From Bacteroidota bacterium (GTDB taxonomy: Bacteria > Bacteroidota > Bacteroidia > Sphingobacteriales > Sphingobacteriaceae), in contig JAMFRP010000038.1 of the NCBI GenBank assembly GCA_026224775.1, forward strand, positions 124,001 to 188,000: DNA of 64,000 bases, given 5' to 3'. How positions within the stretch are numbered: position 1 is the stretch's first letter; each line of letters opens with the position of its first letter. The notes below the pieces were generated by a model. That model was given only the letters and a program-made list of their open reading frames with translations, was not told the origin of the DNA and did not search any database. Shown one piece after another: positions 1 to 7,650 of this stretch. Made by a program: the position numbers and the translations under genes.

Positions 1-1
1 T

Positions 2-493
2 TTGTACGAGATAACCCGCGATTTTGCAGGTTTCACCGGTAACGAACTGGTTTATGATTTGTACACAGGTGCAGGTACAATAGCCAACTTTATAGCCGGC
101 CAGGTGAAAGAAGTAGTTGGTGTTGAATATGTGCCAACCGCCATAGAGGACGCCAAAATAAACTCCGCCATCAACAACATCACCAATACTAAATTTTACG
201 CCGGTGATATGAAGGATGTTTTGATAGCTGATTTCATAGCCGAACATGGCAAACCGGATGTGATCATCACCGACCCACCGCGTGCAGGCATGCACGCCGA
301 TGTGGTTGCCCGCCTGATGGAAATTGAAGCACCCAAAATTGTATACGTAAGCTGCAACGCCGCCACACAAGCCCGCGATTTGCTGGTACTAAAAGAAAAA
401 TACGACACGGTTAAAATTCAACCGGTTGATATGTTCCCGCATACCCAGCACGTAGAAAATGTGGTGTTGCTAGTATTAAAGAATAGTTTATAG
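2..493 (+). CDS. rlmD: 23S rRNA (uracil-5-)-methyltransferase, RlmD/TrmA family, C-terminal part
   Basis: This is the C-terminal catalytic half of a SAM-dependent RNA m5U methyltransferase; the gene is cut by the window edge, so the first codon here is not the true start. The SAM-binding motif DLYTGAGTIA is at residues 19-28 of the fragment, the DPPRAGM motif at 91-97, and the catalytic cysteine lies in YVSCNAATQARD (Cys118). The closing segment VDMFPHTQHVENV is typical of the RlmD/RumA/TrmA family. The family forms m5U in 23S rRNA or tRNA. The exact target cannot be decided without the N-terminal TRAM and Fe-S region, so the symbol is the most likely family member rather than proven. Confidence 0.85.
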   Translation: MYEITRDFAGFTGNELVYDLYTGAGTIANFIAGQVKEVVGVEYVPTAIEDAKINSAINNITNTKFYAGDMKDVLIADFIAEHGKPDVIITDPPRAGMHADVVARLMEIEAPKIVYVSCNAATQARDLLVLKEKYDTVKIQPVDMFPHTQHVENVVLLVLKNSL

Positions 494-551
494 ATGATTT
501 AGGATTGAATTAATCACTCATTCAAAAATCACTCATTCACTCAATAACAAT

Positions 552-941
552 ATGGAACCTGAAGAACTGCTAAACGATAATAACGGAAAAGACAAGGAAA
601 GCCCGCTTTTAAGTCTGGAGATAGATTTGAAGCTATTTAACGAGTCAATTCGTGAGGTGGCTATTGAAATTATGGTAGAAGGATTATCCAGATACCCCAT
701 CTTCGTGGCCCACCAGCATGAAGTAGCCTTAGGCGAAATGATATTAGATAAGGACGATATCAACAGCGACTGGAGCATAAATGCGTCAACACTGGAAGAG
801 TTCATGGAGCGTGGCATCATCAAAAAAGAGCTTAAACAACGCTTTATTGATACCTACAAAAAGCCCGAAGACTTTATGTGTGTATTTGTAATAGTACCTG
901 AAGGTGCCAACTTTGTATTTTTCCCCTACGTTAAAGATTAA
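552..941 (+). CDS. conserved hypothetical protein, 129 aa
   Basis: I do not recognise a characterised family. The protein is acidic and soluble, with no signal peptide or membrane segment. It begins with a Glu/Asp/Asn-rich stretch, then looks like a mixed alpha/beta fold (for example LKLFNESIREVAIEIM and FMCVFVIVPEGANFVFFPY). It starts 58 bases after the methyltransferase gene and precedes a phosphoribosyltransferase gene on the same strand. Codon use and composition resemble the neighbours. It is likely a Bacteroidota-specific cytosolic protein; no function is assigned. Confidence 0.7.
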   Translation: MEPEELLNDNNGKDKESPLLSLEIDLKLFNESIREVAIEIMVEGLSRYPIFVAHQHEVALGEMILDKDDINSDWSINASTLEEFMERGIIKKELKQRFIDTYKKPEDFMCVFVIVPEGANFVFFPYVKD

Positions 942-942
942 T

Positions 943-1003
943 GGGAGGGGCAAATTCCCCTCTCGAGAAGGGGGAGCGAAAGGCAGTGCAGCTGCAGGGG
1001 TGT
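943..1003. repeat. C/G-rich palindromic intergenic repeat, degenerate
   Basis: The gap after the 129-residue gene holds runs of G and C that fold back on each other: TTCCCCTCTCGAGAAGGGGG at about 955-974, preceded by GGGAGGGG at 943-950 and followed by CAGCTGCAGGGG. It resembles the C/G-rich pair found in the nuo operon at 44636-44720 and the single arm before 63451, so it is probably a decayed member of the same family. Confidence 0.4.
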
Positions 1004-1121
1004 ATTTCTACACCGTTCAATTCGAACTTTACACTTTAAAACTTAATTTCTACCTTAGCCGTTAATACTATTGAACGTTAAAATACTTTCAACTTTTAAC
1101 ATTCAAATACAACTAAGTATC

Positions 1122-1631
1122 ATGTCAGATAAAAAACTTCTTATTCTTAACCAGCATCAAATGCAGCAAAAGATCGACAGAATTGCTTACCAGATTTTGG
1201 AGGATAATTTTGACGAGGAAGAAATACTGATAGCGGGCATTTTACCACGTGGTAACCACATTGCCGAACGCCTAAAAAAAATACTGGATGAGATAGCACC
1301 CTTCAAAAGCAAACTGCTTACTATCGAATTGGATAAACAAAGCAGCAGCCTTAAATCAAACATTAATTTTAATGTAGATGACTGTAAAGATAAAGCGGTC
1401 ATTTTGGTTGATGATGTGCTAAACTCAGGCAAAACACTGGCTTATGGCTTCGGGGTATTTATTGATGTGCGTTTAAAAAAGCTGCGTACCGCTGTTTTGA
1501 TTGATCGTAACCACAAAAATTTCCCTATCACTACTGATTACGCAGGCATGGCCCTATCTACTGTTTTAAAAGAGCGTGTTGATGTTTTTTTAACCGAAAA
1601 CGGCGACGAAGACGCGGTATATTTAACCTAG
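1122..1631 (+). CDS. phosphoribosyltransferase family protein (PyrR-like)
   Basis: This 169-residue protein belongs to the type I phosphoribosyltransferase fold. The PRPP-binding loop VILVDDVLNSGKT is at residues 93-105, and an AGILPRGNHIAERL segment near 38-51 matches the first substrate loop. Family members transfer phosphoribosyl groups to nucleobases or, like PyrR, bind nucleotides for regulation; the substrate here is not shown by the sequence. An upstream in-frame TTG at 1071 would add 17 residues of low quality; the ATG at 1122, giving MSDKKLLIL, fits the family better. A hairpin-rich gap follows the gene. Confidence 0.8.
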   Translation: MSDKKLLILNQHQMQQKIDRIAYQILEDNFDEEEILIAGILPRGNHIAERLKKILDEIAPFKSKLLTIELDKQSSSLKSNINFNVDDCKDKAVILVDDVLNSGKTLAYGFGVFIDVRLKKLRTAVLIDRNHKNFPITTDYAGMALSTVLKERVDVFLTENGDEDAVYLT

Positions 1632-1757
1632 TAAATTCTATTCCCATATTCCCAATTCGTGTAAAAAGTTCCCAAATAATTGGAGGGAATTCTACACGCA
1701 AAAATTCCCTATTGCTTAATAAACAAAGCGCTTAGTTCAAATTAACATTTTAGGTAA

Positions 1758-1775
1758 TTGGCATTGCTTTTGAAT
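1758..1775 (+). promoter_or_regulatory. possible sigma-54 type promoter
   Basis: TTGGCATTGCTTTTGAAT has the -24 part TTGGCA and a -12 part TTTTGA in correct spacing (GG to G, 12 bases); the usual final C of TTGC is replaced by A. It would start transcription near 1783-1785, just before two hairpins. Weak on its own; one mismatch in the -12 box. Confidence 0.3.
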
Positions 1776-1782
1776 TAATATC

Positions 1783-1860
1783 AACATCCCTTACCAAAAG
1801 GGTTGTTTTCATAGGTAGATGTAGGCCGAAAAACTGCGAGAGTCTTTTCGGCCTTTTTTT
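1783..1860 (+). ncRNA. candidate small RNA with intrinsic terminator
   Basis: This stretch has no open reading frame but contains two hairpins in a row. The first pairs 1783-1792 with 1798-1807 (10 bp, one mismatch). The second pairs AGGCCGAAAA (1823-1832) with TTTTCGGCCT (1845-1854) and is followed by seven T residues, a typical intrinsic terminator. The preceding coding gene ends at 1631, about 190 bases upstream, which is far for its own terminator. A transcript of about 75 nt starting at the possible sigma-54 promoter is therefore plausible. It could instead be the distal terminator of the phosphoribosyltransferase gene. Confidence 0.35.
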
Positions 1861-1898
1861 GTTTGAAATTTTCATCCTCCCCACGTAATATATTATCT

Positions 1899-1986
1899 AC
1901 GTCATTGCGAGCGAAGCGTGGCAATCCCAAACTATACAGGGTGGATCTACAAAGCGGGGATTGCCACGCTTCGCTCGCAATGACGT
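1899..1986. repeat. REP-type inverted repeat pair (GTCATTGCGAG family)
   Basis: The left arm starts ACGTCATTGCGAGCGAAGCG and continues to AATCCC at 1928; the right arm (about 1956-1986) is its near-exact reverse complement. The spacer of about 28 bases differs from the other copies at 14895, 37016 and 60209. It lies between two convergent genes. Confidence 0.85.
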
Positions 1987-2031
1987 TTATTGACAGGTGT
2001 TTTATAAACAACCTTTTTACTTAACCATTAA

Positions 2032-2502
2032 CTAGTTAGCCGCCGTTTTACTCAACGCCTGTTTACCAAATTTCAACAGATCTTTAGCACCCATAAAGCC
2101 CATAGTCCCAAAAACCGGTTTACCATTCGAGTCGAAAACTATTAAAGTAGGGTAAGCTGTTATCCCCCATTGAGTAGCCAGATCCGGCCCTTCACCGCGC
2201 TCCATATCCATCGATAGATTTATGAAGTTTTGATTATAAAACTCCGCTACTTTTTTATCCTTAAAAGTGGTGTTCTTTAACAAATTACACGGGCCGCACC
2301 AGGTAGCATAGGCATCAACAAAAATATATTTATTTTGTAATTGGGCCTGGTGCAAAGCTTCAATCCATGAGTTTTCAATAAAAACAATTCCATTAGCATT
2401 TTTAGCATTATCATTTTTAACACTTTGTCCGCAGCTGAATACCGGCATTAATGCCACTAAAAGTGCAAATGCACTCCATCTATAAAAACAAATCAATTTC
2501 AT
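2032..2502 (-). CDS. thioredoxin-fold lipoprotein
   Basis: A 156-residue exported thioredoxin-like protein. An N-terminal hydrophobic segment ends in the lipobox-like VFSC (Cys24), so it is probably a lipoprotein facing the periplasm. The redox motif WCGPC is at residues 68-72, within YIFVDAYATWCGPC, and the cis-proline segment ITAYPTLIVF follows. It resembles the Thioredoxin_7 / DsbD-C-terminal-like group that handles disulfides or cytochrome maturation outside the cytoplasm. The TTG at 2520 would add six residues; the ATG at 2502 gives a normal signal peptide. It is convergent with the upstream gene across a REP pair. Confidence 0.8.
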   Translation of the reverse strand: MKLICFYRWSAFALLVALMPVFSCGQSVKNDNAKNANGIVFIENSWIEALHQAQLQNKYIFVDAYATWCGPCNLLKNTTFKDKKVAEFYNQNFINLSMDMERGEGPDLATQWGITAYPTLIVFDSNGKPVFGTMGFMGAKDLLKFGKQALSKTAAN

Positions 2503-2596
2503 ATAAAACAATAAACCCAAACCTATAAATAATATTACAGGTTTGGGATATTCAATTTTATTCAGCGCTTATGTCGGCACTGTTATCAGGCTTCGC

Positions 2597-4378
2597 TTAA
2601 TGCTGCTCTTGTTGTGGCTGCGGTTCGGGTTTAGGCTGCGGGCGTTGCTTTTGTTGTTGCTGACGCTGAGCTTGCTGCTGCCTTTGTTGTGCCTGCTGCT
2701 GGGCCCTTTGTTGCTGTTGTTGAGCCTGTTGCTGCCTTTGCTGCGCTTGTTGTTGCTGTTGCGCCCTTTGCTGTTGCTGCTGAGCTTGTTGTTGCTGGCG
2801 CTGAGCCTGCTGTTGTTGAGCCTGCTGTTGCCTTTGCTGCGCTTGTTGTTGCTGGCGAGCTTGCTGTTGTTGCTGCTGAGCCTGTTGTTGTCTTTGCTGC
2901 GCCTGTTGCTGTACCTGCCGAGCTTGCTGTTGTTGCTGCTGGGCTTGTTGCTGCTTTTGCTGCGCTTGTTGCTGTACCTGACGAGCTTGCTGTTGTTGCT
3001 GCTGGGCTTGTTGCTGCCTTTGCTGTCCTTGTTGCTGTACCTGACGAGCTTGCTGTTGTTGCTGCTGGGCTTGTTGCTGCTTTTGCTGTCCTAGTTGTTG
3101 AACCTGTCGAGCTTGCTGTTGTTGCTGCTGGGCTTGTTGCTGCTTTTGTTGTCCTTGTTGTTGAACCTGGCGAGCTTGTTGTTGCTTTTGTTGCCCCTGC
3201 TGCTGAACCTGACGGGCTTGCTGTTGTTTTTGCTGTGCTTGCTGTTGTTGATGCTGCGCCTGTTGACCCGGCTTTACAACAACTGGTTGTTGCCCCCTGT
3301 TAGGTGCATTGGCTGCCGGGCGATTATTTGCCGCTGGTTGCTCCTGTTTTTGTGGACCATGAACCTGATTTTTCCCCGGTGCGCTGGTATTTGAAGGCAG
3401 AGACGGCCTTGCACCACCTTGTGCGGGGCGGCCACCTTCTGGAGCAACTTTGCTTTGTATTGGCTTAGGGTGCACATTTACAAATTGTGTATTAGGCTTG
3501 CTGCTGCGTGCAACTGCCGCTAATTTTTGTGCATTAGCATGATTATTTGTCACGCCACCTGTTCTGCCTATCCCGGCGTTAGGGTTTGCTTGCCTGTAAG
3601 CCTGGGCATTTACCACACGTGCGGGGCGTGCATTAGGGGCTGCCTTTACTGCAGGCCTGTAAATGTTTATAGCATTATGCCCTACGCTCGCTGCGCCAGG
3701 CCTGCCTGCATTGTTAATCTTGTAAACAGTAACCGGGCGACGCGTAATCCGTTGAATATCTGCGGGGCGCGGGCCTATTGCATACGTTTGGTTATTATAC
3801 ACATAGGTATTATTAATTATAGTGGTATTACGTATAATATTTACCACCTGGGTATGCGGTGCGTAATAATTGTATATACGCGGGCTGTTCATATAACGTT
3901 CAGGCGCGCACACCCAGTAATTATTGGGTGCGTTATAACCACCACCTATTGATATGCTGATGGATATACCTGCATCTAACGGTGCCCAGCTATAATAACC
4001 ACCACCGTGACGCCAGCTAACCCAGGCCGGTGCCCAATGGTGGCCCGGTATCCATTCCCATCCATAATAATCATCATAATGCCACCTGCCATAATGAAAG
4101 GTTGCCCAACCCCATGGATAATCTGACACCCAGGTGTTGCCATATTCTGTTTGTGCCCAATAGCCGTTGGTAGCATATGGCCTAAAATCCTGGTCAACAT
4201 TTGGTATCCAAACATCCCCATAATAATCATCCTGTACCCAGGTACCATAAGGTGCTAATTGATCATAAAATTCCTGATCTGATATGTATCCGTCCTGTGC
4301 CTTGCCCTTATTAGGCATAAACAACATAAACGCAAGCGCGAACATGCTTATCGTAAGGGATCCTTTTAAAGTTTTCAT
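2597..4378 (-). CDS. DUF6600-like Trp/Tyr-rich protein with long Gln-rich repeat tail
   Basis: The 593-residue product starts with a signal peptide (about 1-27, ending KGKAQ). Residues about 28-200 are rich in Trp, Tyr and Gly with repeated motifs such as GTWVQDDYYGDVWIP, GYWAQTEYGNTWVSDYPWGW and WEWIPGHHWAPAWV, as in the DUF6600 family of exported Bacteroidota proteins. A Pro/Asn/Arg-rich linker follows. From about residue 370 to the end the chain is almost only Gln, Ala, Arg and Lys, built from a unit of about 21 residues containing ARQVQQQ, and should form a long helix or coiled coil. No enzymatic motif is visible. The role is unknown; surface or periplasmic structural binding is a guess. 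Confidence 0.75.
   Translation of the reverse strand: MKTLKGSLTISMFALAFMLFMPNKGKAQDGYISDQEFYDQLAPYGTWVQDDYYGDVWIPNVDQDFRPYATNGYWAQTEYGNTWVSDYPWGWATFHYGRWHYDDYYGWEWIPGHHWAPAWVSWRHGGGYYSWAPLDAGISISISIGGGYNAPNNYWVCAPERYMNSPRIYNYYAPHTQVVNIIRNTTIINNTYVYNNQTYAIGPRPADIQRITRRPVTVYKINNAGRPGAASVGHNAINIYRPAVKAAPNARPARVVNAQAYRQANPNAGIGRTGGVTNNHANAQKLAAVARSSKPNTQFVNVHPKPIQSKVAPEGGRPAQGGARPSLPSNTSAPGKNQVHGPQKQEQPAANNRPAANAPNRGQQPVVVKPGQQAQHQQQQAQQKQQQARQVQQQGQQKQQQARQVQQQGQQKQQQAQQQQQQARQVQQLGQQKQQQAQQQQQQARQVQQQGQQRQQQAQQQQQQARQVQQQAQQKQQQAQQQQQQARQVQQQAQQRQQQAQQQQQQARQQQQAQQRQQQAQQQQAQRQQQQAQQQQQRAQQQQQAQQRQQQAQQQQQRAQQQAQQRQQQAQRQQQQKQRPQPKPEPQPQQEQH
2640..3250. repeat. coding minisatellite, GTTGCTG-rich, about 63-bp period
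   Basis: The Gln-rich tail of the 2597-4378 gene is encoded by tandem CAG/CAA codons (read as TTG/CTG on the plus strand). Several units of about 63 bp occur, each encoding a segment with ARQVQQQ followed by QQKQQQAQ or a close variant. Units differ by single substitutions such as GQQ to AQQ and KQQ to RQQ. The repeat also creates long Leu-rich and Ala/Val-rich antisense reading frames that are not genes. Confidence 0.85.
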
Positions 4379-4550
4379 GTGATTATATTCTTTTGTAACA
4401 ATCTTGTTTCAATACTTAACATGTAGTAAACGTTTAAATTAATAAATGTTTTAAATGTTATTAAAAATTCTTCCTGCATGTTTTAATATGCCTTATTATT
4501 GTAGTATAATTTACCTCATTAAATAAATCATCCATTATCAGGCAATAGCT

Positions 4551-5513
4551 ATGAATAAAGTAAACATACCCAGGCTCGATCTGAATGCCTATATACACGG
4601 TACCGACCAGGAGCGCAAACAATTTTCTGACGAAATTGGAAAAGCCTTTAACGAGACGGGGTTTGTAACCATTACAAACCACGGTTTAAGCAAAGCTTTA
4701 ATAGATAAGCTTTATGTAGAGGTAAAATCGTTATTCGCTTTGCCCGAAGACACCAAACTAAAATACGAGATACGTGAGCTTGCAGGCCAGCGTGGCTATA
4801 CCGGCAAAAGCAAAGAGACCGCCAAAGGTTTTAAAACCCCGGATCTGAAAGAGTTTTGGCAGATAGGCCAAACCGTAGCCAATAACTCACCATTAAAAGC
4901 CGATTACCCGGATAACCTTTTCGTAACCGAATTACCCGATTTTAATATAACCACGCAGGAGGTTTATAAAAAGCTGGAACAAGCTGGTATACATTTACTA
5001 CGCGCTATAGCTACTTACCTTACGCTGCCTGCAGATTATTTTGAGGATAAGGTTAAAGAAGGTAATTCTATACTACGCACACTGCACTACTTCCCGATAA
5101 CTAATCCGGATGCATTGCCTGATGATGCTGTACGCGCCGGTGCCCATGAGGATATTAACCTGATCACCTTATTAATTGGCGCAAGTGCTGATGGCCTGGA
5201 GCTGTTAACCCGCGACAATGAATGGTTTCCTGTTACAGCTTTTGGCGAAGATTTGGTAGTAAATGTTGGTGATATGCTGCAGCGTTTAACCAACAACAAA
5301 CTAAAATCAACCACGCACCGTGTGGTTAACCCGCCGAAAGATCAGATGAAAAACTCACGTTACTCAGTACCGTTCTTTCTGCATCCGAAATCAGGAATGA
5401 GTTTGGCTTGCTTACCATCGTGTGTTGATGATGCGCATCCTAAAAAATATACTGATATCACAGCCGGTGAATATTTAGACGAACGCTTGCGCGAAATCGG
5501 CCTGAAAAAATAA
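4551..5513 (+). CDS. 2-oxoglutarate/Fe(II)-dependent oxygenase, isopenicillin N synthase-like
   Basis: A 320-residue enzyme of the isopenicillin N synthase / 2OG-Fe(II) dioxygenase family. The N-terminal DIOX_N part (about 5-120) contains GFVTITNHGLS. The C-terminal jelly roll has the iron ligands His199 and Asp201 in GAHEDINLIT and His256 in STTHRVVNP, with Arg270-x-Ser272 (NSRYSVPFF) placed to bind 2-oxoglutarate. Such enzymes hydroxylate or desaturate small molecules with O2; the substrate is unknown. It stands alone as one transcription unit: a hairpin follows directly at 5535-5573. Confidence 0.85.
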   Translation: MNKVNIPRLDLNAYIHGTDQERKQFSDEIGKAFNETGFVTITNHGLSKALIDKLYVEVKSLFALPEDTKLKYEIRELAGQRGYTGKSKETAKGFKTPDLKEFWQIGQTVANNSPLKADYPDNLFVTELPDFNITTQEVYKKLEQAGIHLLRAIATYLTLPADYFEDKVKEGNSILRTLHYFPITNPDALPDDAVRAGAHEDINLITLLIGASADGLELLTRDNEWFPVTAFGEDLVVNVGDMLQRLTNNKLKSTTHRVVNPPKDQMKNSRYSVPFFLHPKSGMSLACLPSCVDDAHPKKYTDITAGEYLDERLREIGLKK

Positions 5514-5534
5514 CACTCACTATTACAATCACAA

Positions 5535-5573
5535 TAAATGCCAACCGCTGATTATTCGTCAGGTTGGCATTTA
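5535..5573 (+). terminator. hairpin terminator after the oxygenase gene
   Basis: A perfect 12-bp stem, TAAATGCCAACC at 5535-5546 and its reverse complement at 5562-5573, with a 15-base loop. It lies 21 bases after the stop codon. The following T run is interrupted (TATATTG), so efficiency is uncertain. Confidence 0.65.
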
Positions 5574-5835
5574 TATATTGATAGCCAAGCATTTCGGCTA
5601 CACTATCTAATCCAACACACTAAGCCTTCCCGCAATTGTAATGAAACAGTTACAAACCATTTTGTAATCAACACGTTACAAATTCGTTAGCATATATGAT
5701 TTAGTTTTGGATCAATATGATCTTTTACAAACTTATTAGAATGAGATTAAACTTTTCTCATTTATTATAGTCAAAAAAGTGTCATGCTGCCCCTAAGTCT
5801 GATAAAATTTTTAATGTTTCATTTTAAAATCGAAT
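5574..5835. other. AT-rich gap, no gene seen
   Basis: Between the terminator and the sulfotransferase gene no reading frame, tRNA or strong palindrome is visible. GTTACAAA-like words recur around 5655 and 5684. The segment presumably holds the promoter of the sulfotransferase gene, but no clear TAnnTTTG element was found close to its start. Confidence 0.5.
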
Positions 5836-6666
5836 ATGCAAAATAAAACTTTAATTATCGCGGGAATGCACCGTTCAGGGACATCGTTAATTACACACTG
5901 GTTAAGCGAATGCGGCTTACAACTAGGTGAAAATTTTTTACCTGGCGGAGTTGGAAATGTAGACGGGCATTACGAAGATATTGAGTTTTTAAAACTACAC
6001 GAAGAGATATTAAACGACAATCATCTACCTGCAACAGGGCTTACTGATGAACACAATATCGATGTATCGTTATATCACCGCGAAAAATTAAAAAGTGTTA
6101 TCCGAATTAAAAACGCGCTTTACCCGCAATGGGGATGGAAAGACCCTCGTACCTGTTTATTTTTAGATACATATAAAGAACTATTGCCCGATGCCCGCTA
6201 CCTGATTGTAGTAAGGGATTACCAATCGGTGGTAAGCTCATTACTGCAACGCGATTTTGTATATATTGAAAAGAAATACCTGGCGCGCGGCTATTTCGAC
6301 AGGTTAGTATGGAATACTTTCCGCAGAAAACGCAGACTGAAAAAATTATATAATCAAAAGGCTGAAGATTATTTAAAAGTTTGGATAGCATATAACGAAG
6401 AGATACTTAAAAATGTTAAAACCTTACCTGAAGACACATATGTAATGCTCAATTACTCGTTGCTAAATACCAGCGATGACCGTATATGTTCCTTTTTAAG
6501 AGATCGTTGGAATCTATCATTGAAATATTATAAATTCAATGATGTTTTTAAAGAAAAATTAATGAATCAGCCTATCAATACCGATTCTTTTATTGTAAAC
6601 AAATCATTACTCAGCAAAGCCAACCAACTGCAAATCAATCTTAATAATTATATGGTTGCAGTTTAA
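5836..6666 (+). CDS. sulfotransferase family protein
   Basis: The 276-residue product has the 5'-phosphosulfate-binding loop of PAPS-dependent sulfotransferases near its N terminus (GMHRSGTSLITHW, residues 10-22) and a second nucleotide-binding segment RYLIVVRDYQSVVSSLLQRD further on. WGWKDPRTCLFLD lies between them and is typical of bacterial carbohydrate sulfotransferase-like proteins. It has no signal peptide or membrane helix. The acceptor is unknown; a sugar or surface glycan is likely from the family. It is more A/T-rich than neighbouring genes and has no partner in an operon. It is convergent with the next gene, 13 bases away. Confidence 0.75.
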   Translation: MQNKTLIIAGMHRSGTSLITHWLSECGLQLGENFLPGGVGNVDGHYEDIEFLKLHEEILNDNHLPATGLTDEHNIDVSLYHREKLKSVIRIKNALYPQWGWKDPRTCLFLDTYKELLPDARYLIVVRDYQSVVSSLLQRDFVYIEKKYLARGYFDRLVWNTFRRKRRLKKLYNQKAEDYLKVWIAYNEEILKNVKTLPEDTYVMLNYSLLNTSDDRICSFLRDRWNLSLKYYKFNDVFKEKLMNQPINTDSFIVNKSLLSKANQLQINLNNYMVAV

Positions 6667-6679
6667 TAGCAAACAACTT

Positions 6680-7381
6680 TTATAACAACCAGGCTAACTC
6701 TTTCAACCCAGTTATTTGCGCAGGCACGTCATCAGGCTTGGGTAACTGCATTGGGTTAAAATAAATGGCATCCATGCCAAAATTTAACGCTCCGCGGATA
6801 TCGGCCTCAATGCTATCGCCAATCATGATGCTTTCATCCTTTACAGCCCCGGCCAGGTTAAGCGCATGTTCAAATATGGCTTTGTCGGGCTTATTAACCC
6901 CAACAGCCTCTGAGATAATAATCTGGTCGAAATAATGACTGATATTGCTTCCGGCAATCTTTATTTCTGTCGATTCCTTAAACCCATTCGAGATTAGGTG
7001 CATGGTATACTTTCCTTTCAAATAAGTTAGCACCTCATGCGCATCCGGGAACAAATTGGTTTTGGTTGGGCATAATTTCACATATTCATCCTCAAAGCCA
7101 ACAGGTATTACATCCGGATGAACACCCAACTCCAAAAATGTAGTCCTGAATCTCGCCTCGCGTAAATAATCCTTCGTGATCTTCCCCACATGATACTGCG
7201 CCCAAAGGCTGTGGTTATTGCGGGTGTACGTTTCAATAAAAGCATCAGCCGACGATAAGCCAATTTTATCCAGCCCACGTATCACATAAAGTTCCTGCAA
7301 AGTTTCCTCCGCATTTTTATCAAAATCCCAAATGGTGTGGTCAAGGTCGAAGAAAATATGGCGATAGTGTTTTGTGTTCAT
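6680..7381 (-). CDS. yjjG: YjjG-type noncanonical pyrimidine nucleotidase (HAD family)
   Basis: A 233-residue HAD-superfamily phosphatase. Motif I is FFDLDHTIWDFD (Asp12 nucleophile, Asp14), motif II LISNG, motif III the lysine in VNKPDKAIFEHAL, and motif IV MIGDSIEADIRGA. The helical cap between motifs I and II and the overall length match the YjjG family, which removes phosphate from pyrimidine and modified nucleoside 5'-monophosphates. A -7 element lies only seven bases before the start codon. The symbol is by family similarity. Confidence 0.82.
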   Translation of the reverse strand: MNTKHYRHIFFDLDHTIWDFDKNAEETLQELYVIRGLDKIGLSSADAFIETYTRNNHSLWAQYHVGKITKDYLREARFRTTFLELGVHPDVIPVGFEDEYVKLCPTKTNLFPDAHEVLTYLKGKYTMHLISNGFKESTEIKIAGSNISHYFDQIIISEAVGVNKPDKAIFEHALNLAGAVKDESIMIGDSIEADIRGALNFGMDAIYFNPMQLPKPDDVPAQITGLKELAWLL

Positions 7382-7388
7382 CTTGCTG

Positions 7389-7396
7389 CAAAATTA
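7389..7396 (-). promoter_or_regulatory. promoter -7 element for the YjjG-type gene
   Basis: On the minus strand the bases read TAATTTTG, a full match to the Bacteroidota -7 consensus TAnnTTTG, ending seven bases before the ATG at 7381. The transcript would have almost no leader. Confidence 0.5.
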
Positions 7397-7650
7397 ACAT
7401 AAAATTTCTTACCCTCTTTCCGCCACAGGCGAAGAGGGCGACCAGCGAAGCGTTACGGCTGAGTCGACCAGAGCGAAGAATGACAAATTTGTTTGAAACG
7501 AAATCATCCTACTGACATACAGCTGTCACACCCCCTCATTTACTTTGCAAAAAATCAAACGGAACATTACAAATCCGAAAGCGTTATCATAATGTAAACT
7601 AATCACCGGTCACTGATTAACTAAGCACTATTTCGTATCTTTATAAGCCT

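Noticed and set aside
1781..2011. Minus-strand frame over the first REP pair, with similar frames at 18483-18842, 37056-37256 and 60076-60481
   Set aside because: These frames are translations of palindromic repeats (recurring words such as LGLPRFARND) and have no independent gene support.
2543..3394. Long Leu-rich and Ala/Val-rich plus-strand frames (2543-3094, 2689-3303, 3095-3394)
   Set aside because: They are antisense to the CAG/CAA repeat of the Gln-rich protein; the simple TTG/CTG/GCT repeats keep all frames open.
4461..4682. 73-codon minus-strand frame overlapping the oxygenase start
   Set aside because: It runs against a well-supported conserved gene and shows no family features.
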